Below are positions 44,149 through 54,264 of a stretch of DNA of 64,000 bases, piece after piece. The stretch is taken from assembly GCA_937894795.1 (NCBI GenBank), contig CALCQV010000006.1:43066-107065 (forward strand), read 5' to 3'. Below the pieces are notes generated by a model. That model saw only the letters and a program-made list of their open reading frames with translations. It was not told the origin of the DNA and searched no databases. The stretch comes from an uncultured Bacteroidales bacterium (lineage in GTDB: Bacteria; Bacteroidota; Bacteroidia; Bacteroidales; Lentimicrobiaceae). Each line of letters opens with the position of its first letter. Position 1 is the first letter of the stretch. Made by a program: the position numbers and the translations under genes.

Positions 44149-44478
44149 TCAACTAAATAACAAATTGTAGTAGCGTTCAATTTTATCACGAAACTCACCT
44201 ACTGATACATACTTACTAACCCTGAAATTTTCCTTTCCTTCAAAGAAAACAATGATAGTGGGGCTGGAAAAGACACTATATTCTGAAGATAGTTCCGGAA
44301 ATTGTGCAGAGTTGACAAATACCAGATTCATTTTCTGAAAATTCTCTGTGATCAGTTCCTCAATTTTTGGCCGCAATGTTACACATGGGGCGCATGCATC
44401 ATTATAAAAGTATACCGCTATTGCTTCACTATTTTGAATTGAATTCTGCAACTCACTCTTTTCCTTAATTATTTTCAT
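44149..44478 (-). CDS. Cytoplasmic thioredoxin-family protein
   Basis: 109 residues with the active site YFYNDACAPCVTLRP (CAPC instead of CGPC) and cis-proline region SSPTIIVFFEG. No signal peptide. A general or specialised disulfide reductant; the altered dipeptide between the cysteines should shift its redox potential. Confidence 0.9.
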   Translation of the reverse strand: MKIIKEKSELQNSIQNSEAIAVYFYNDACAPCVTLRPKIEELITENFQKMNLVFVNSAQFPELSSEYSVFSSPTIIVFFEGKENFRVSKYVSVGEFRDKIERYYNLLFS

Positions 44479-44611
44479 GATTCTGAATTCTGATTAATTT
44501 TTAACTCAATGTCTCTGTTTGTCGCTCATTAATTTGCATAAGTTTGATTTAACAGAAGTTTAATTTCAAACTGACAGGCTCCAGTAACCGGGACTTCAAA
44601 GAATCAAGTAT

Positions 44612-45937
44612 CTATTTCTTAATTTCCAGATTTCTCTCCTTTCCATACGACCACAACATGATGCCTATTGCAATTACCAAAAATCCTGCTCCTACTATAA
44701 AGGTAAATACAAATCCATACAATTCAAAAAAGAGCACACCAAGCAGTGGTGCAAAAAGTGAGCGGGCACTTGTCAGGAATAAATGTACAGATTGGTAGTC
44801 TCCTGCTTCTGATGGTTTGCAGAAATAAGCAGAACCAATGCTCCATAACAATGACATTGTGGCAGCAAATATTGCCTGGAATATGATATAAGGTATCATT
44901 GCATAATAGAACTTAATACCCATAATGTTAGTGTGTGCCGGCAAATAGTAGGTTAGTACCAGACTTAACAGGAAAAGCATGATTGATAGAAAGGTGATGG
45001 CAGCAAACTTTCGGGGGTCTATTCTGGAGAGAGACCTTCCAAAATAAGGTATCAGGAATAGGGCAAGTATATTATATACATTCTTGTATGTGGCAACACT
45101 GAAATAGTTCAAGCCGAGTTCCTTTTCAAAGAAAATGGTTATTACAGTGGTTGTACTCATGAATGCAAAACCATAGAACATAAAGCCCCACTCAAAATGC
45201 TTGAAAGGCAGATTATATCGCAGAATATCGCGCATGCTTTTCATTGATCCTTTAACTGATAACCAAATCCCATTGATCTTCTCATAAACCACCGTTTCTG
45301 TATAATGAATTCTGGATAGAAATTCGGTTGATAATATACCCGATACGGCTGCAATAATGAAAACCCATCTGAAAGCAGCAGAATCCAGATCAAGCACCCA
45401 GCCATAAAGGAATGCCGAAACCAGCATTGTAATCTTTCCTGCGAGGGTGGAATAGCTGAACAGTGGACCAAAATTGGAGTGCTTGAAATTGCTCTTTAGG
45501 AATAGATTTATAGTGGGAAATATTACAAGATTACCAAGATAATAAATCAGAAAGATGGTAAGAAAAATATAATGGTATACCGAATCAAAAGTATAGGCAT
45601 CACTACTACGGGGAAATAATATCAGAAACGCCAGGGGTAATCGGGTAGCAATACCTGTTATTTTCACCAGTTGCTGTTTATTCTTCACCCTTTTCATCCA
45701 TTCAGAAATGAAGATGAGGAAGATGAAAGCAATGACACTGAACTGGAAAAGGAAACTCAGTTGATAGGAACTTCCCTTCAGGCTGCGTAGAAACACAAAC
45801 TCATTCAATGCAAGAACACCGGCTACAAATCCGTCAGTGACTGAAAATCCAATATGCAACCTGAAGGTATGTTGTTCATTGGGCTCAAGTGCCCTGTAAC
45901 CAACTTTATTAATAAAGTAGTTCCTGAGAAGATTCAT
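44612..45937 (-). CDS. MFS-like transporter of unknown substrate
   Basis: 441 residues, about 12 hydrophobic segments, with a cytoplasmic N-terminus (NYFINKVGYRALEPNEQHTF). No substrate-specific motif that I recognise. A -7 box 6 bases upstream (45943-45950) implies an almost leaderless mRNA. Divergent from the glutathione peroxidase gene. Confidence 0.8.
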   Translation of the reverse strand: MNLLRNYFINKVGYRALEPNEQHTFRLHIGFSVTDGFVAGVLALNEFVFLRSLKGSSYQLSFLFQFSVIAFIFLIFISEWMKRVKNKQQLVKITGIATRLPLAFLILFPRSSDAYTFDSVYHYIFLTIFLIYYLGNLVIFPTINLFLKSNFKHSNFGPLFSYSTLAGKITMLVSAFLYGWVLDLDSAAFRWVFIIAAVSGILSTEFLSRIHYTETVVYEKINGIWLSVKGSMKSMRDILRYNLPFKHFEWGFMFYGFAFMSTTTVITIFFEKELGLNYFSVATYKNVYNILALFLIPYFGRSLSRIDPRKFAAITFLSIMLFLLSLVLTYYLPAHTNIMGIKFYYAMIPYIIFQAIFAATMSLLWSIGSAYFCKPSEAGDYQSVHLFLTSARSLFAPLLGVLFFELYGFVFTFIVGAGFLVIAIGIMLWSYGKERNLEIKK

Positions 45938-45942
45938 TCGTG

Positions 45943-45950
45943 CAAAGATA
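45943..45950 (-). promoter_or_regulatory. -7 promoter element for the MFS gene
   Basis: Minus strand TATCTTTG, an exact match, very close to the ATG at 45937. Confidence 0.5.
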
Positions 45951-46009
45951 AGAAAGCCCCATGAACAATTTTATCAGAATAATGTTAAGAAGCAAACCAA
46001 AAATAAACC

Positions 46010-46552
46010 ATGAAAAATCTACTCATAATCATATCATTCATTATTTCGTTCACCAATATTGTGGTTGCCCAGAAATCATTTCACGATTTCAAGACCAAGA
46101 CACTAACCGGTGAAGAATTTGATTTATCGTCGCTGAAAGGAAAGAAGATACTGGTTGTCAATACAGCCTCCAAGTGTGGCCTCACGCCGCAGTATAAAGA
46201 CCTTGAAGCCCTGTACAAGAAATATAAGGATCATAACTTTGTTGTAATTGGCTTTCCGGCAAATAACTTTATGAATCAGGAACCGGGCACTGCTGAAGAG
46301 ATTGCCGAGTTTTGTGAAATAAATTATGGAGTTTCTTTTCCCATGATGCAGAAGGTTTCAGTAAAAGGCAAGGATCAGAATCCCATATATACCTGGCTCA
46401 CAAATAAGGATTTAAATGGAAAGCTTGACTCAGAAGTTAAATGGAACTTTCAGAAGTACCTGATTGATGAAAATGGAAATCTGGTTGACGTAGTCCCTCC
46501 CAAAGAGAAACCTGATTCAGAGAAGATCATCCAATGGATTGAGAGTAAATAA
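46010..46552 (+). CDS. Exported glutathione peroxidase family protein
   Basis: 180 residues. The signal peptide (MKNLLIIISFIISFTNIVVAQ) makes it periplasmic. The catalytic Cys is in NTASKCGLTPQY (Cys, not selenocysteine) with Gln and Trp partners in FPANNFMNQEPG and VKWNFQKYLID. It reduces peroxides, most likely with thioredoxin-like donors rather than glutathione. Confidence 0.95.
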   Translation: MKNLLIIISFIISFTNIVVAQKSFHDFKTKTLTGEEFDLSSLKGKKILVVNTASKCGLTPQYKDLEALYKKYKDHNFVVIGFPANNFMNQEPGTAEEIAEFCEINYGVSFPMMQKVSVKGKDQNPIYTWLTNKDLNGKLDSEVKWNFQKYLIDENGNLVDVVPPKEKPDSEKIIQWIESK

Positions 46553-46639
46553 TTATCAATTTCTTCAAGCATTTATAATATTGTAAATGGGGGCATTTAC
46601 AGTTACGGACATGGATTCAACTATGCCTGTATATTTAAT

Positions 46640-46675
46640 AAAAGCGACGCTATCAGTTGGTAGCGTCGCTTTTTG
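46640..46675. terminator. Bidirectional terminator between gpx and the acyl-CoA dehydrogenase gene
   Basis: 13-bp perfect stem AAAAGCGACGCTA (46640-46652) / TAGCGTCGCTTTT (46661-46673) with an 8-nt loop; serves both convergent genes. Confidence 0.93.
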
Positions 46676-46714
46676 CAAGTAGTAAAAAAGGTGTATACTC
46701 CCAAGCTAATTTAC

Positions 46715-48418
46715 TTACGATTTGTAAGCTCCCAAGTCCTTGGGATGACTCTGGTTGATTAAACTAACTTTTGAAATATTATCGGCACGGCCAATTCTTA
46801 TAAAGATCTCAGCCGACTTTGAATACACATCATTACGATTGGCGTCATGAAGCAATAAGCATCCCATAATAATATTACCGGCCATTTCTACCAGTCGGCG
46901 GGCATGGAAGTCAACAAATTCTGAATCTTCATGCTCATTGACCTTCTCAACAATCTTAGCAAATTGGTCAGTCATCTTTTCCAGAACTGATTTCAAATAT
47001 TGGAGTTCCGGTTTCACAGGGGTATTCAAATAGTCGTGCATCGCCTTAAGATACACACCATTGACTACACCTCTGATAGCTGCAACAACCTGCAATTGAG
47101 AGGTTCCTTCATAAATGGTTGTTATACGGGCATCACGATATATCCTTTCAACCGGGAAATCCTTCATATAGCCTGTACCACCATGAATCTGCAAGGCATC
47201 ATACGCTATCTGGTTGCAATATTCACTTGAAAACAACTTCAATAAAGGGGTAAATACGTCAGCCAATTTCTGGTAATGCTTATTATCTTCACGCTCGGCC
47301 TGATCCAATTTACGATCATGACCAATAAAGGTATATGCTTTGTAAATATCAACGAAACGGGCGGTTTCATAGAGTAGGGAGCGGATAGCATCAGTTTTGA
47401 CCTTCATATTGGTCAGCAGTTCATAAACGGCAGGATATTGAATGATAGCTTTTCCAAACTGTTCGCGTTCTTCAGCGTATTTCTGAGCCTCGCGCACAGC
47501 TGCTTCAGCCAATCCCACTGACTGTGCACCAACACCCAAACGGGCGGAGTTCATAAGCGACATAACATATTTAATCAAGCCCATCTTGGTATCGCCAATA
47601 AGTTTAGCCGGAGCGTTCTTAAAGACCAATTCACAGGTAGGCGATCCCTTTATACCCAATTTATTCTCAATACGACGAATCTTAACCGCATTATTTGCAC
47701 GATCATAAACAAACAATGAAAGACCTCTTGCATCAGTTGTATTTGGTTCTGAACGGGCCAATACCAGTGAAATATCAGCATCGCCATTGGTAATAAAGCG
47801 TTTCACTCCATCCAGGTACCAGGTATTATCGGCAGTATTGAATGTTGCTTTCAGTTGAACAGCCTGCAGGTCACTTCCGGCATCAGGTTCAGTGAGGTCC
47901 ATTGCCGCTGTGGCACCCTTATAGAAACGGGGCAGGTATTCTTTTTTTATCTCTTCTGATCCAAACTCATGAATTGTTTCAGCGCAATCCTGCAATCCCC
48001 ATATATTAGCGAATCCGGCATCAGCACGTGAAACAATCTCTGCAGCCATCACATAGGGTGTCATAGGGAAATTTAATCCATCGTATTCCCGGGGGAGTGA
48101 CATTCCAATCATTCCGGCTTTCACAAGGGCATCAAGGTTATCAACCGTACCTGGTGCATAATGCACTTCGTTATCAATAAGCTGAGGGCCAGCGTGATCC
48201 ACACCTTCAGCATTGGGTGCTACAATATCGCCTGATATCTCACCTACAATTTCCAACACCTTATCGTAACTATCGAGGGCATCTTCAAAATCACGGGGAG
48301 CATAATCAAACTGATCCTTTTCAATATAATCCTTCTCCTTTAGCCTCACTATCTTCTCCATTAAAGGATGTGTAAGATGGAACTTCAGGTTTTCGTTATC
48401 TGTATAAAAATTAGCCAT
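46715..48418 (-). CDS. Acyl-CoA dehydrogenase
   Basis: 567 residues, longer than the usual 380-400 because of an N-terminal extension and a C-terminal helical domain (DUF-type tail from about 430). Core marks: DLTEPDAGSDLQAV (FAD/substrate loop), GVKRFITNGDADI, and RIYRDARITTIYEGTSQLQ with the catalytic Glu of YEGTSQ. It oxidises an acyl-CoA and passes electrons to the ETF encoded just upstream (26 bases to etfA). Confidence 0.95.
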   Translation of the reverse strand: MANFYTDNENLKFHLTHPLMEKIVRLKEKDYIEKDQFDYAPRDFEDALDSYDKVLEIVGEISGDIVAPNAEGVDHAGPQLIDNEVHYAPGTVDNLDALVKAGMIGMSLPREYDGLNFPMTPYVMAAEIVSRADAGFANIWGLQDCAETIHEFGSEEIKKEYLPRFYKGATAAMDLTEPDAGSDLQAVQLKATFNTADNTWYLDGVKRFITNGDADISLVLARSEPNTTDARGLSLFVYDRANNAVKIRRIENKLGIKGSPTCELVFKNAPAKLIGDTKMGLIKYVMSLMNSARLGVGAQSVGLAEAAVREAQKYAEEREQFGKAIIQYPAVYELLTNMKVKTDAIRSLLYETARFVDIYKAYTFIGHDRKLDQAEREDNKHYQKLADVFTPLLKLFSSEYCNQIAYDALQIHGGTGYMKDFPVERIYRDARITTIYEGTSQLQVVAAIRGVVNGVYLKAMHDYLNTPVKPELQYLKSVLEKMTDQFAKIVEKVNEHEDSEFVDFHARRLVEMAGNIIMGCLLLHDANRNDVYSKSAEIFIRIGRADNISKVSLINQSHPKDLGAYKS

Positions 48419-48444
48419 TTCTTAAGTTTTCTTAAAGTTGCTCT

Positions 48445-49464
48445 CTATTTTGAATTCGCTTTATAGTACTTTATCATCTTTGGCAGCACATCGGCTATAT
48501 TGTCAATGATGGAATAATCGGCAATATGGTTGATGGGGGCATTGATATCGGTATTTATGGAAATAATCTGGGCTGATTGGTCCATTCCGGCTCTATGCTG
48601 TACTGCACCTGATATACCACAGGCAATATATAACTTAGGACGTACCGTAACTCCGGTTTGTCCTATTTGCCTTTCATGTTCAACAAAACCGGCATCAACA
48701 GCAGCTCTTGAAGCACCAACCTGGGCACCAAGCACTTCGGCCAGATCATATAAAAGTTTAAAGTTTTCCCTTGAACCTACCCCATACCCTCCGGCAATTA
48801 TAACCTGGGCATTCTTGATGTTCACTTTACTCTGTTCCATGTGCCGTTCAATGATCTCAACCACGAAATCATCTTCTGTCAACACACTCAGGTCAACTTT
48901 ATGAACGGTTCCTTTATAATTGTCATCATAAACTTCCTTCTTCATAACACCCTCACGAACTGTAGCCATCTGTGGGCGGGTTTCGGGATTTATGATAGTG
49001 GCAATTATATTTCCTCCAAAGGCAGGACGTATCTGGTAAAGCAGATTTTTATAGGCGGTTTGAGTTTTATTCTCAAAATGATCACCTATTTCAAGACTGG
49101 TACAATCGGCAGTTAAACCGCAACGCATAGCTGAAGCAATACGGGGTGCAATATCCCTGCCTACGGAAGTGGCACCGAATAATGCAACTTCAGGTTTTTC
49201 CTTTGCGAACAGATCTATGATAAGCGTGGCATGTGGCAATGTAGTATAGGGGAACAAACGGGCATCGTCAGCTATATGTACCCTGTCAACGCCATAAGGG
49301 AATATCTGTTTTTCTATTCCTTTCAGGTCATGCCCTATAACTATCGCTTCCAGTTTGACCTGCAGTTCCTCGGCTAGTTTACGGCCTTTTGATAACAACT
49401 CAAGACTTACATCAGCAATTGTCCTGTCGTCGGTAATTTCACAATATACAAATATGTTATTCAC
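48445..49464 (-). CDS. etfA: Electron transfer flavoprotein alpha subunit
   Basis: 339 residues. C-terminal FAD-binding region: AGGYGVGSRENFKLL, GASRAAVDAGFVEHERQIGQTG, IACGISGAVQHRAGM and SINTDINAPI. It pairs with EtfB to take electrons from the acyl-CoA dehydrogenase. In Bacteroidales it could feed a bifurcating or membrane oxidoreductase, but no such partner is in the window. Confidence 0.97.
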   Translation of the reverse strand: MNNIFVYCEITDDRTIADVSLELLSKGRKLAEELQVKLEAIVIGHDLKGIEKQIFPYGVDRVHIADDARLFPYTTLPHATLIIDLFAKEKPEVALFGATSVGRDIAPRIASAMRCGLTADCTSLEIGDHFENKTQTAYKNLLYQIRPAFGGNIIATIINPETRPQMATVREGVMKKEVYDDNYKGTVHKVDLSVLTEDDFVVEIIERHMEQSKVNIKNAQVIIAGGYGVGSRENFKLLYDLAEVLGAQVGASRAAVDAGFVEHERQIGQTGVTVRPKLYIACGISGAVQHRAGMDQSAQIISINTDINAPINHIADYSIIDNIADVLPKMIKYYKANSK

Positions 49465-49493
49465 TGTTTTTCAGGTTTAGTTTGTTTAAGTTT

Positions 49494-50366
49494 TTAACCA
49501 ATTACATGACTGCCGAGCAGTTCCTTCATCAACCCATCAATATCGGCATCCGATGAAGTAAGCACTTTGGAATCTTTCGACTGGAATACTACATTTTCAA
49601 TTTTCTTCACTTTTGTTGGAGAACCCGAGAGACCCAACTTTTCAACATCAGCATGGAGGTCATCAACAGTCCACTCTTCGAGCTGTAGATATGGTCGCAA
49701 ACTATATAACTCAGTATAATCCTTTGTTTCATTCTGCAATTCAGTAATGGTCCGTGAATGTTTATACTTCATGAGAAGCTTGGTTACCCTTTGACGGCAT
49801 GCGGGTGCAGAGCTGTGCACGGTCACGGCAACGGGCAGTTTAGATTTAACAACTTCCACTCCCCTTTCCAGTCGGCGTTTCACTGTAATATGAGTCGAAT
49901 TAACATCGATTATTTCTTCCGCATAGGTAATTTGCGGGATATTCAGCTTTTCGGCAGTCTGCGGCCCCACTTGGGCTGTATCACCATCAATAGCCTGACG
50001 GCCCGACAAAATCAGGTTGTATGGCTCTAGTTTCTTAACGGCAAGTGAAAGAGTGTAGGATGTTGCGAGAGTGTCACTACCGGCAAATTTACGATCGGTT
50101 ATAAGGTAACCCCTATCGGCACCCCTATACATGGCCTCGCGAATTATCTCAGCTGCCCTGAATGGCCCCATTGTGAGAATAATAACTTCACAATCAACTA
50201 GTTTATCTTTAATGCGAAGTGCCAGTTCCAATGCATTCAGGTCTTCAGGATTAAAAATTGCAGGTAATGCTGCCCTGTTAACGGTGCCATCAGCTTTCAT
50301 TGCATCCTTACCCACATTACGGGTATCAGGCACCTGCTTAGCAAGCACAATAATTTTAAAACTCAT
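49494..50366 (-). CDS. etfB: Electron transfer flavoprotein beta subunit
   Basis: 290 residues, somewhat longer than typical (about 255). KIIVLAKQVPDTRNVG at the start, the AMP/FAD loop region SYTLSLAV and ILSGRQAIDGDTAQVGPQTAE are diagnostic. First gene of etfB-etfA-acd. The -7 box lies at 50447-50454. Confidence 0.97.
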   Translation of the reverse strand: MSFKIIVLAKQVPDTRNVGKDAMKADGTVNRAALPAIFNPEDLNALELALRIKDKLVDCEVIILTMGPFRAAEIIREAMYRGADRGYLITDRKFAGSDTLATSYTLSLAVKKLEPYNLILSGRQAIDGDTAQVGPQTAEKLNIPQITYAEEIIDVNSTHITVKRRLERGVEVVKSKLPVAVTVHSSAPACRQRVTKLLMKYKHSRTITELQNETKDYTELYSLRPYLQLEEWTVDDLHADVEKLGLSGSPTKVKKIENVVFQSKDSKVLTSSDADIDGLMKELLGSHVIG

Positions 50367-50446
50367 AGATTATAGTGTATTTATATGGTGCAAACTACTG
50401 TAATTTAGTACTTATGCAGATTTCTATATAAGTAATCCACGCTCTG

Positions 50447-50454
50447 CAAATTTA
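50447..50454 (-). promoter_or_regulatory. -7 promoter element for etfBA-acd
   Basis: Minus strand TAAATTTG, an exact TAnnTTTG match, about 80 nt before the etfB ATG. Confidence 0.55.
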
Positions 50455-50565
50455 TAACTTTGAACCATACAACCAAACTTAAATTGCATAAAATAGCCCG
50501 GTCCTTCCTATATAGTATTGATTACCATATATCATACGACTAATTTAACATTATAGCCGGTATAC

Positions 50566-50601
50566 ACAAAAAGAAGTGACATATAAGCTATGCCACTTCT
50601 T
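50566..50601 (-). terminator. Terminator after fabI
   Basis: Arms AAGAAGTGACAT (50571-50582) / ATGCCACTTCTT (50590-50601), one G-T pair; T-run on the minus strand beyond 50571. Confidence 0.85.
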
Positions 50602-50632
50602 CCATTATTCAAGTTACGATTTTCTTGATTAA

Positions 50633-51499
50633 TTATATATCTCCGTCACTGTTCAACGGGTTCTTATTGCATTCTTTGCATTCCAGGCTCTTATTGTATT
50701 GGGTCATAGCCCTGGCGCTCATACCCATACTGCTGAAACCACCGTCGTGAAACAGGTTTTGCATTGTCACTTTCTTAGTAAGATCAGAGAACATTGTTAT
50801 ACAATAGTCAGCACATTCATCGGCGGTAGCATTGCCCAGCGGCGACATACGTTCAGTGAAATCAATGAGGGCATTGAATCCCTTCACCCCTTGTCCGGCA
50901 GTGGTTGGGGTGGGTGACTGCGAAATAGTATTTATGCGAACATGCTTCTCACGACCGTAAATGTATCCAAAACTGCGGGCTATTGACTCGAGTACTGCTT
51001 TGGCATCAGCCATATCATTGTATTCATAAAGGGTACGCTGTGCGGCAATATACGACAGTGCAACCACTGAACCCCATTCTTTTATGGCATCCAGCTTTTT
51101 TGCCGTCTGTATCATCTTGTGAAATGACAGTGCTGATATATCAAGCGTTTTGGCAAAAAAATCATAGTTAAGGTCATCATAAGGAATTTTCTTCCGAACG
51201 TTTGGCGACATCCCTATAGAATGCAACACAAAGTCAATCTGACCACCGAAGGCTTCCATTGTCTTAACGAATAAATTCTCCAAATCACTTACACTGGTAG
51301 CATCTGCAGGAATCATAAGACTACCGGTTGATTGAGCAAGTTCATCCAACTCACCCATCCTTATTGCTATTGGTGTATTTGTCAATACCAATGTTGCGCC
51401 TTCTGCATGAGCTCTTTCAGCAACTTTCCAGGCGATAGACTGATTATTGAGTGCGCCAAAAATAATACCTTTTTTTCCTTTTAAAAGATTGTATGCCAT
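50633..51499 (-). CDS. fabI: Enoyl-ACP reductase (NADH)
   Basis: 288 residues. Last reductive step of fatty acid elongation. GIIFGALNNQSIAWKVAERA (NADH loop), the catalytic Tyr-x6-Lys in YNDMADAK, and the SSMGMSA substrate-loop end are visible. The C-terminus is about 25 residues longer than E. coli FabI and ends with a CKEC pair and an acidic tail (CKECNKNPLNSDGDI). Promoter at 51546-51553, terminator at 50566-50601: single-gene unit. Confidence 0.96.
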   Translation of the reverse strand: MAYNLLKGKKGIIFGALNNQSIAWKVAERAHAEGATLVLTNTPIAIRMGELDELAQSTGSLMIPADATSVSDLENLFVKTMEAFGGQIDFVLHSIGMSPNVRKKIPYDDLNYDFFAKTLDISALSFHKMIQTAKKLDAIKEWGSVVALSYIAAQRTLYEYNDMADAKAVLESIARSFGYIYGREKHVRINTISQSPTPTTAGQGVKGFNALIDFTERMSPLGNATADECADYCITMFSDLTKKVTMQNLFHDGGFSSMGMSARAMTQYNKSLECKECNKNPLNSDGDI

Positions 51500-51545
51500 C
51501 TTGTTCTTGTTAAATGTTTATTGCTGATAATTAAAACTCCTCAAA

Positions 51546-51553
51546 CAAAAATA
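51546..51553 (-). promoter_or_regulatory. -7 promoter element for fabI
   Basis: Minus strand TATTTTTG, an exact match, 47 bases before the fabI ATG. Confidence 0.6.
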
Positions 51554-51600
51554 TTCGGTTAATGTTTGAACCCGGGAATCCCATAGGAATGACACATTCT

Positions 51601-53274
51601 TCAGGAAGCCTGATTTACACTATTTTGCAGTAATTCCAAGGCAGCTTCACGAGCTCCTTGTGATTTGTGATTGCCACTGATCATCAGCGCAAGTTCATCA
51701 ATTTGTTCTTCTCTGTTTAACTTGATTATTGTTGACCAGGTACTGTTTTTATCGCTTAGTTTATGCACCTTGAAGTGTTCCTGACTTAACGCTGCAATCT
51801 GCGGCAGGTGTGTTATGGTAATAACCTGCATATGCTCTGAAATGCGGCGCAATATGGTTCCTACCTTTCCTGCAATATCACCGCTAATACCAGTATCAAT
51901 CTCATCAAACACTATAGTTGGCAATAGGTTATTAGTTGATATCAACGACTTTACAGCGAGCATTAATCTTGACAATTCACCACCTGATGCTATTTTTGAT
52001 ATATCGTCAGGTTGGCTTCCCCTGTTAGCTGAAAACAGAAACTTAACTCCGTCCTTCCCTTCCCTTCCCGGCTCTTCAAGTGTTTGCCATTCAATAATAA
52101 AACTACCATCCTTTATGCCAAGCAGAGCAATTGTATCTAAAATAGATTTCTGTATACCGGGTGATGCCTTTTTACGTCGCTCTGAAATAATGTTTGCCTG
52201 TTCATTCAATTGAGCAGAACACTTCTTGACTTCACTTTCTATAAATTCAACCTTCTGATCCAATGACTCAATACTCTCAATGCGGCGTTCAAACTGTTCT
52301 GCCATAGATAGCAGTTCATTGATATCTCTGGCGTTATGCTTCTGTTGAAGCTTGTAAATTACACTAAGTCGGGCATTTATCTCCTCCATCCTCTCAGGAT
52401 TGAAGGTTACTTTTTCCACAGTATCACTAATTACCTCGGCAATATCCTTCAATTCCACCAAACTACTTTCGAGACGATCAGTAAGACCTGACAAATCACT
52501 GTAATGAAGGGATGCTGAGACTACTAAATTACTCACCTCCCTGAGTTTGGCAAGAATATTCTCATCATCATTATGCAACAACTCAGCAGCATGGTACAAC
52601 TTTGTTTTAATCTCTTCAGCATGCGACTGAATGTCAAGTTCATCTTCCAGGGCATCCTGTTCCCCGTTAACCAGGTTGGCTTTACGGAATTCATCAACCA
52701 TGAAGAGCAGATAATCAAGTTCGGCTTTAGCCTTTTGGTTCAATGATTTAGCCTCTTCCAACTGCTTAACCAAGTCATTGTATTTCTTATAAGTCTCTTT
52801 GTAAAGCTGCAACAATCTTTTATTATCAGCCACGGCATCAACCACCGACAATTGGAAGGAATTCTCGCGCAATAACAAAGTCTGATGCTGTGAATGTACA
52901 TCAATGAGCCGACTTGTAAGCTCCCTGATCTGAATGAGATTAACAGGCGTGTCATTGATAAAGGCTCTGGATTTTCCCTGTGGGGTAATTTCCCGTCTTA
53001 TAATGCAGATGGAATCATAATCCAGGTTATTCTCTTCAAAAAAGGAATCCAGCTCGCATTTCGAAATATCAAAGGTGCCTTCAATAGAGCACTTTTTTGT
53101 ATTGTCGGCAAAAGTAAGATTATCGGCTCTGCTGCCTAAGATTAGGGACAATGCTCCAAGAATAATTGATTTTCCGGCTCCAGTTTCACCTGTAATGACA
53201 GAGAACGGTTTTTCGAACTCTATATCCAGGTTACGGATCAACGCGTAATTACTGACAGAAAGCCTGCAGAGCAT
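51601..53274 (-). CDS. recN: DNA repair protein RecN
   Basis: SMC-like ATPase in double-strand break repair, 557 residues. Walker A VITGETGAGKSIILGAL near residue 30, long coiled-coil arms in the middle (about 160-350), the signature ISKIASGGELSRLMLA and Walker B TIVFDEIDTGISGD near 465, then the ITHLPQIAAL switch. Complete. It follows DUF4835 and coaBC on the same strand. Confidence 0.97.
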   Translation of the reverse strand: MLCRLSVSNYALIRNLDIEFEKPFSVITGETGAGKSIILGALSLILGSRADNLTFADNTKKCSIEGTFDISKCELDSFFEENNLDYDSICIIRREITPQGKSRAFINDTPVNLIQIRELTSRLIDVHSQHQTLLLRENSFQLSVVDAVADNKRLLQLYKETYKKYNDLVKQLEEAKSLNQKAKAELDYLLFMVDEFRKANLVNGEQDALEDELDIQSHAEEIKTKLYHAAELLHNDDENILAKLREVSNLVVSASLHYSDLSGLTDRLESSLVELKDIAEVISDTVEKVTFNPERMEEINARLSVIYKLQQKHNARDINELLSMAEQFERRIESIESLDQKVEFIESEVKKCSAQLNEQANIISERRKKASPGIQKSILDTIALLGIKDGSFIIEWQTLEEPGREGKDGVKFLFSANRGSQPDDISKIASGGELSRLMLAVKSLISTNNLLPTIVFDEIDTGISGDIAGKVGTILRRISEHMQVITITHLPQIAALSQEHFKVHKLSDKNSTWSTIIKLNREEQIDELALMISGNHKSQGAREAALELLQNSVNQAS

Positions 53275-53353
53275 ATATTGGAATAATTATCAAACAAAAT
53301 TAATAAATTTATCCAATGAAGGACACCTGGAAGTGCAGTAGGAAAGTCTTTTA

Positions 53354-54253
53354 CTATTTTGATTCCAGAATACGCTGGTAACGGGCAGCATTGGCAGGGT
53401 CAATTTCCTTGAGAATATTCACTGCCTGAGTTTTATCCATGGGTGACGCCCCTGAATAGATATTAATCAATTCATCTCTTTTGGCTTCCAGGAATAATTG
53501 CAGAATGAAAAGACCCGGCCGTTCACGATTGGCTTTCCGCAACAACTCCAGACTCTCATTAATGGATGCTCTGCCCCTTTCCACATCTTCCGACATAACA
53601 TCCAGACCCAGACGATGATACTTGTACATTGCTTCACGAACGGATGAATAAGTTGGATTGGTTAGGTTCTCTATCATCCAATAACGGTTCTTCTGGCTTT
53701 CAAACCCTTTCCAGCCCTTTTCACGGGCATTTTGTGCCAGATTCACAACATTTTGAGCCTTCTCATAATATTGTGATCCTCCCATCCTCGCAAATGTGTC
53801 GCCATCCAGACCAAGGTAGATATACAAGTAATAAGCTATGGTTGAAGTCAGACTTGAAGAATACGTGTTATCGTTATACTCTAAGGGTTGAAACTCAACA
53901 TATGTAAACTCGAAGTCTTTATCAATGTAATTCAGCAATGGTGAATTATATGAAGCATTGAAGACCGGGCGACGCAAAGCCACATTTATGCGGGCAACAA
54001 ACTGATCACTTGATACTCTGGAACTAACAGTAACAAGGATTGTGCCTTCAATTCTCTCTTCAGGCTTGTAATTGAAATTCGTCCATTTACGGTTGTTCAC
54101 AAAGTCGTTCAACTCCTGTTGAAGGGTTTCAAATATCTTCTTCTCAGTACCTTCAACCTGAGGAGATGTTACCTGAACAACAACATTAAATTCCTGACTG
54201 TAAACAGTTGAAAACAAGGTAATAAAAACAAAAAGGCTGAATATCTTTTTCAT
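53354..54253 (-). CDS. DUF4835 family exported protein
   Basis: 299 residues from the ATG at 54253 (signal peptide MKKIFSLFVFITLFSTVYSQ). An ATG at 54268 overlaps the coaBC stop by ATGA and is an alternative. The family marks are SQEFNVVVQVTSPQVEGTEK and SSSLTSTIAYYLYIYLGLDGDTFA. DUF4835 sits between coaBC and recN in many Bacteroidota; its role is unknown, probably periplasmic. Confidence 0.9.
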   Translation of the reverse strand: MKKIFSLFVFITLFSTVYSQEFNVVVQVTSPQVEGTEKKIFETLQQELNDFVNNRKWTNFNYKPEERIEGTILVTVSSRVSSDQFVARINVALRRPVFNASYNSPLLNYIDKDFEFTYVEFQPLEYNDNTYSSSLTSTIAYYLYIYLGLDGDTFARMGGSQYYEKAQNVVNLAQNAREKGWKGFESQKNRYWMIENLTNPTYSSVREAMYKYHRLGLDVMSEDVERGRASINESLELLRKANRERPGLFILQLFLEAKRDELINIYSGASPMDKTQAVNILKEIDPANAARYQRILESK

Positions 54254-54264
54254 AACATTTATCA

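Noticed and set aside
46010..46552. Selenoprotein glutathione peroxidase
   Set aside because: The catalytic position is a TGT cysteine codon, not TGA, and there is no selenocysteine element to seek.
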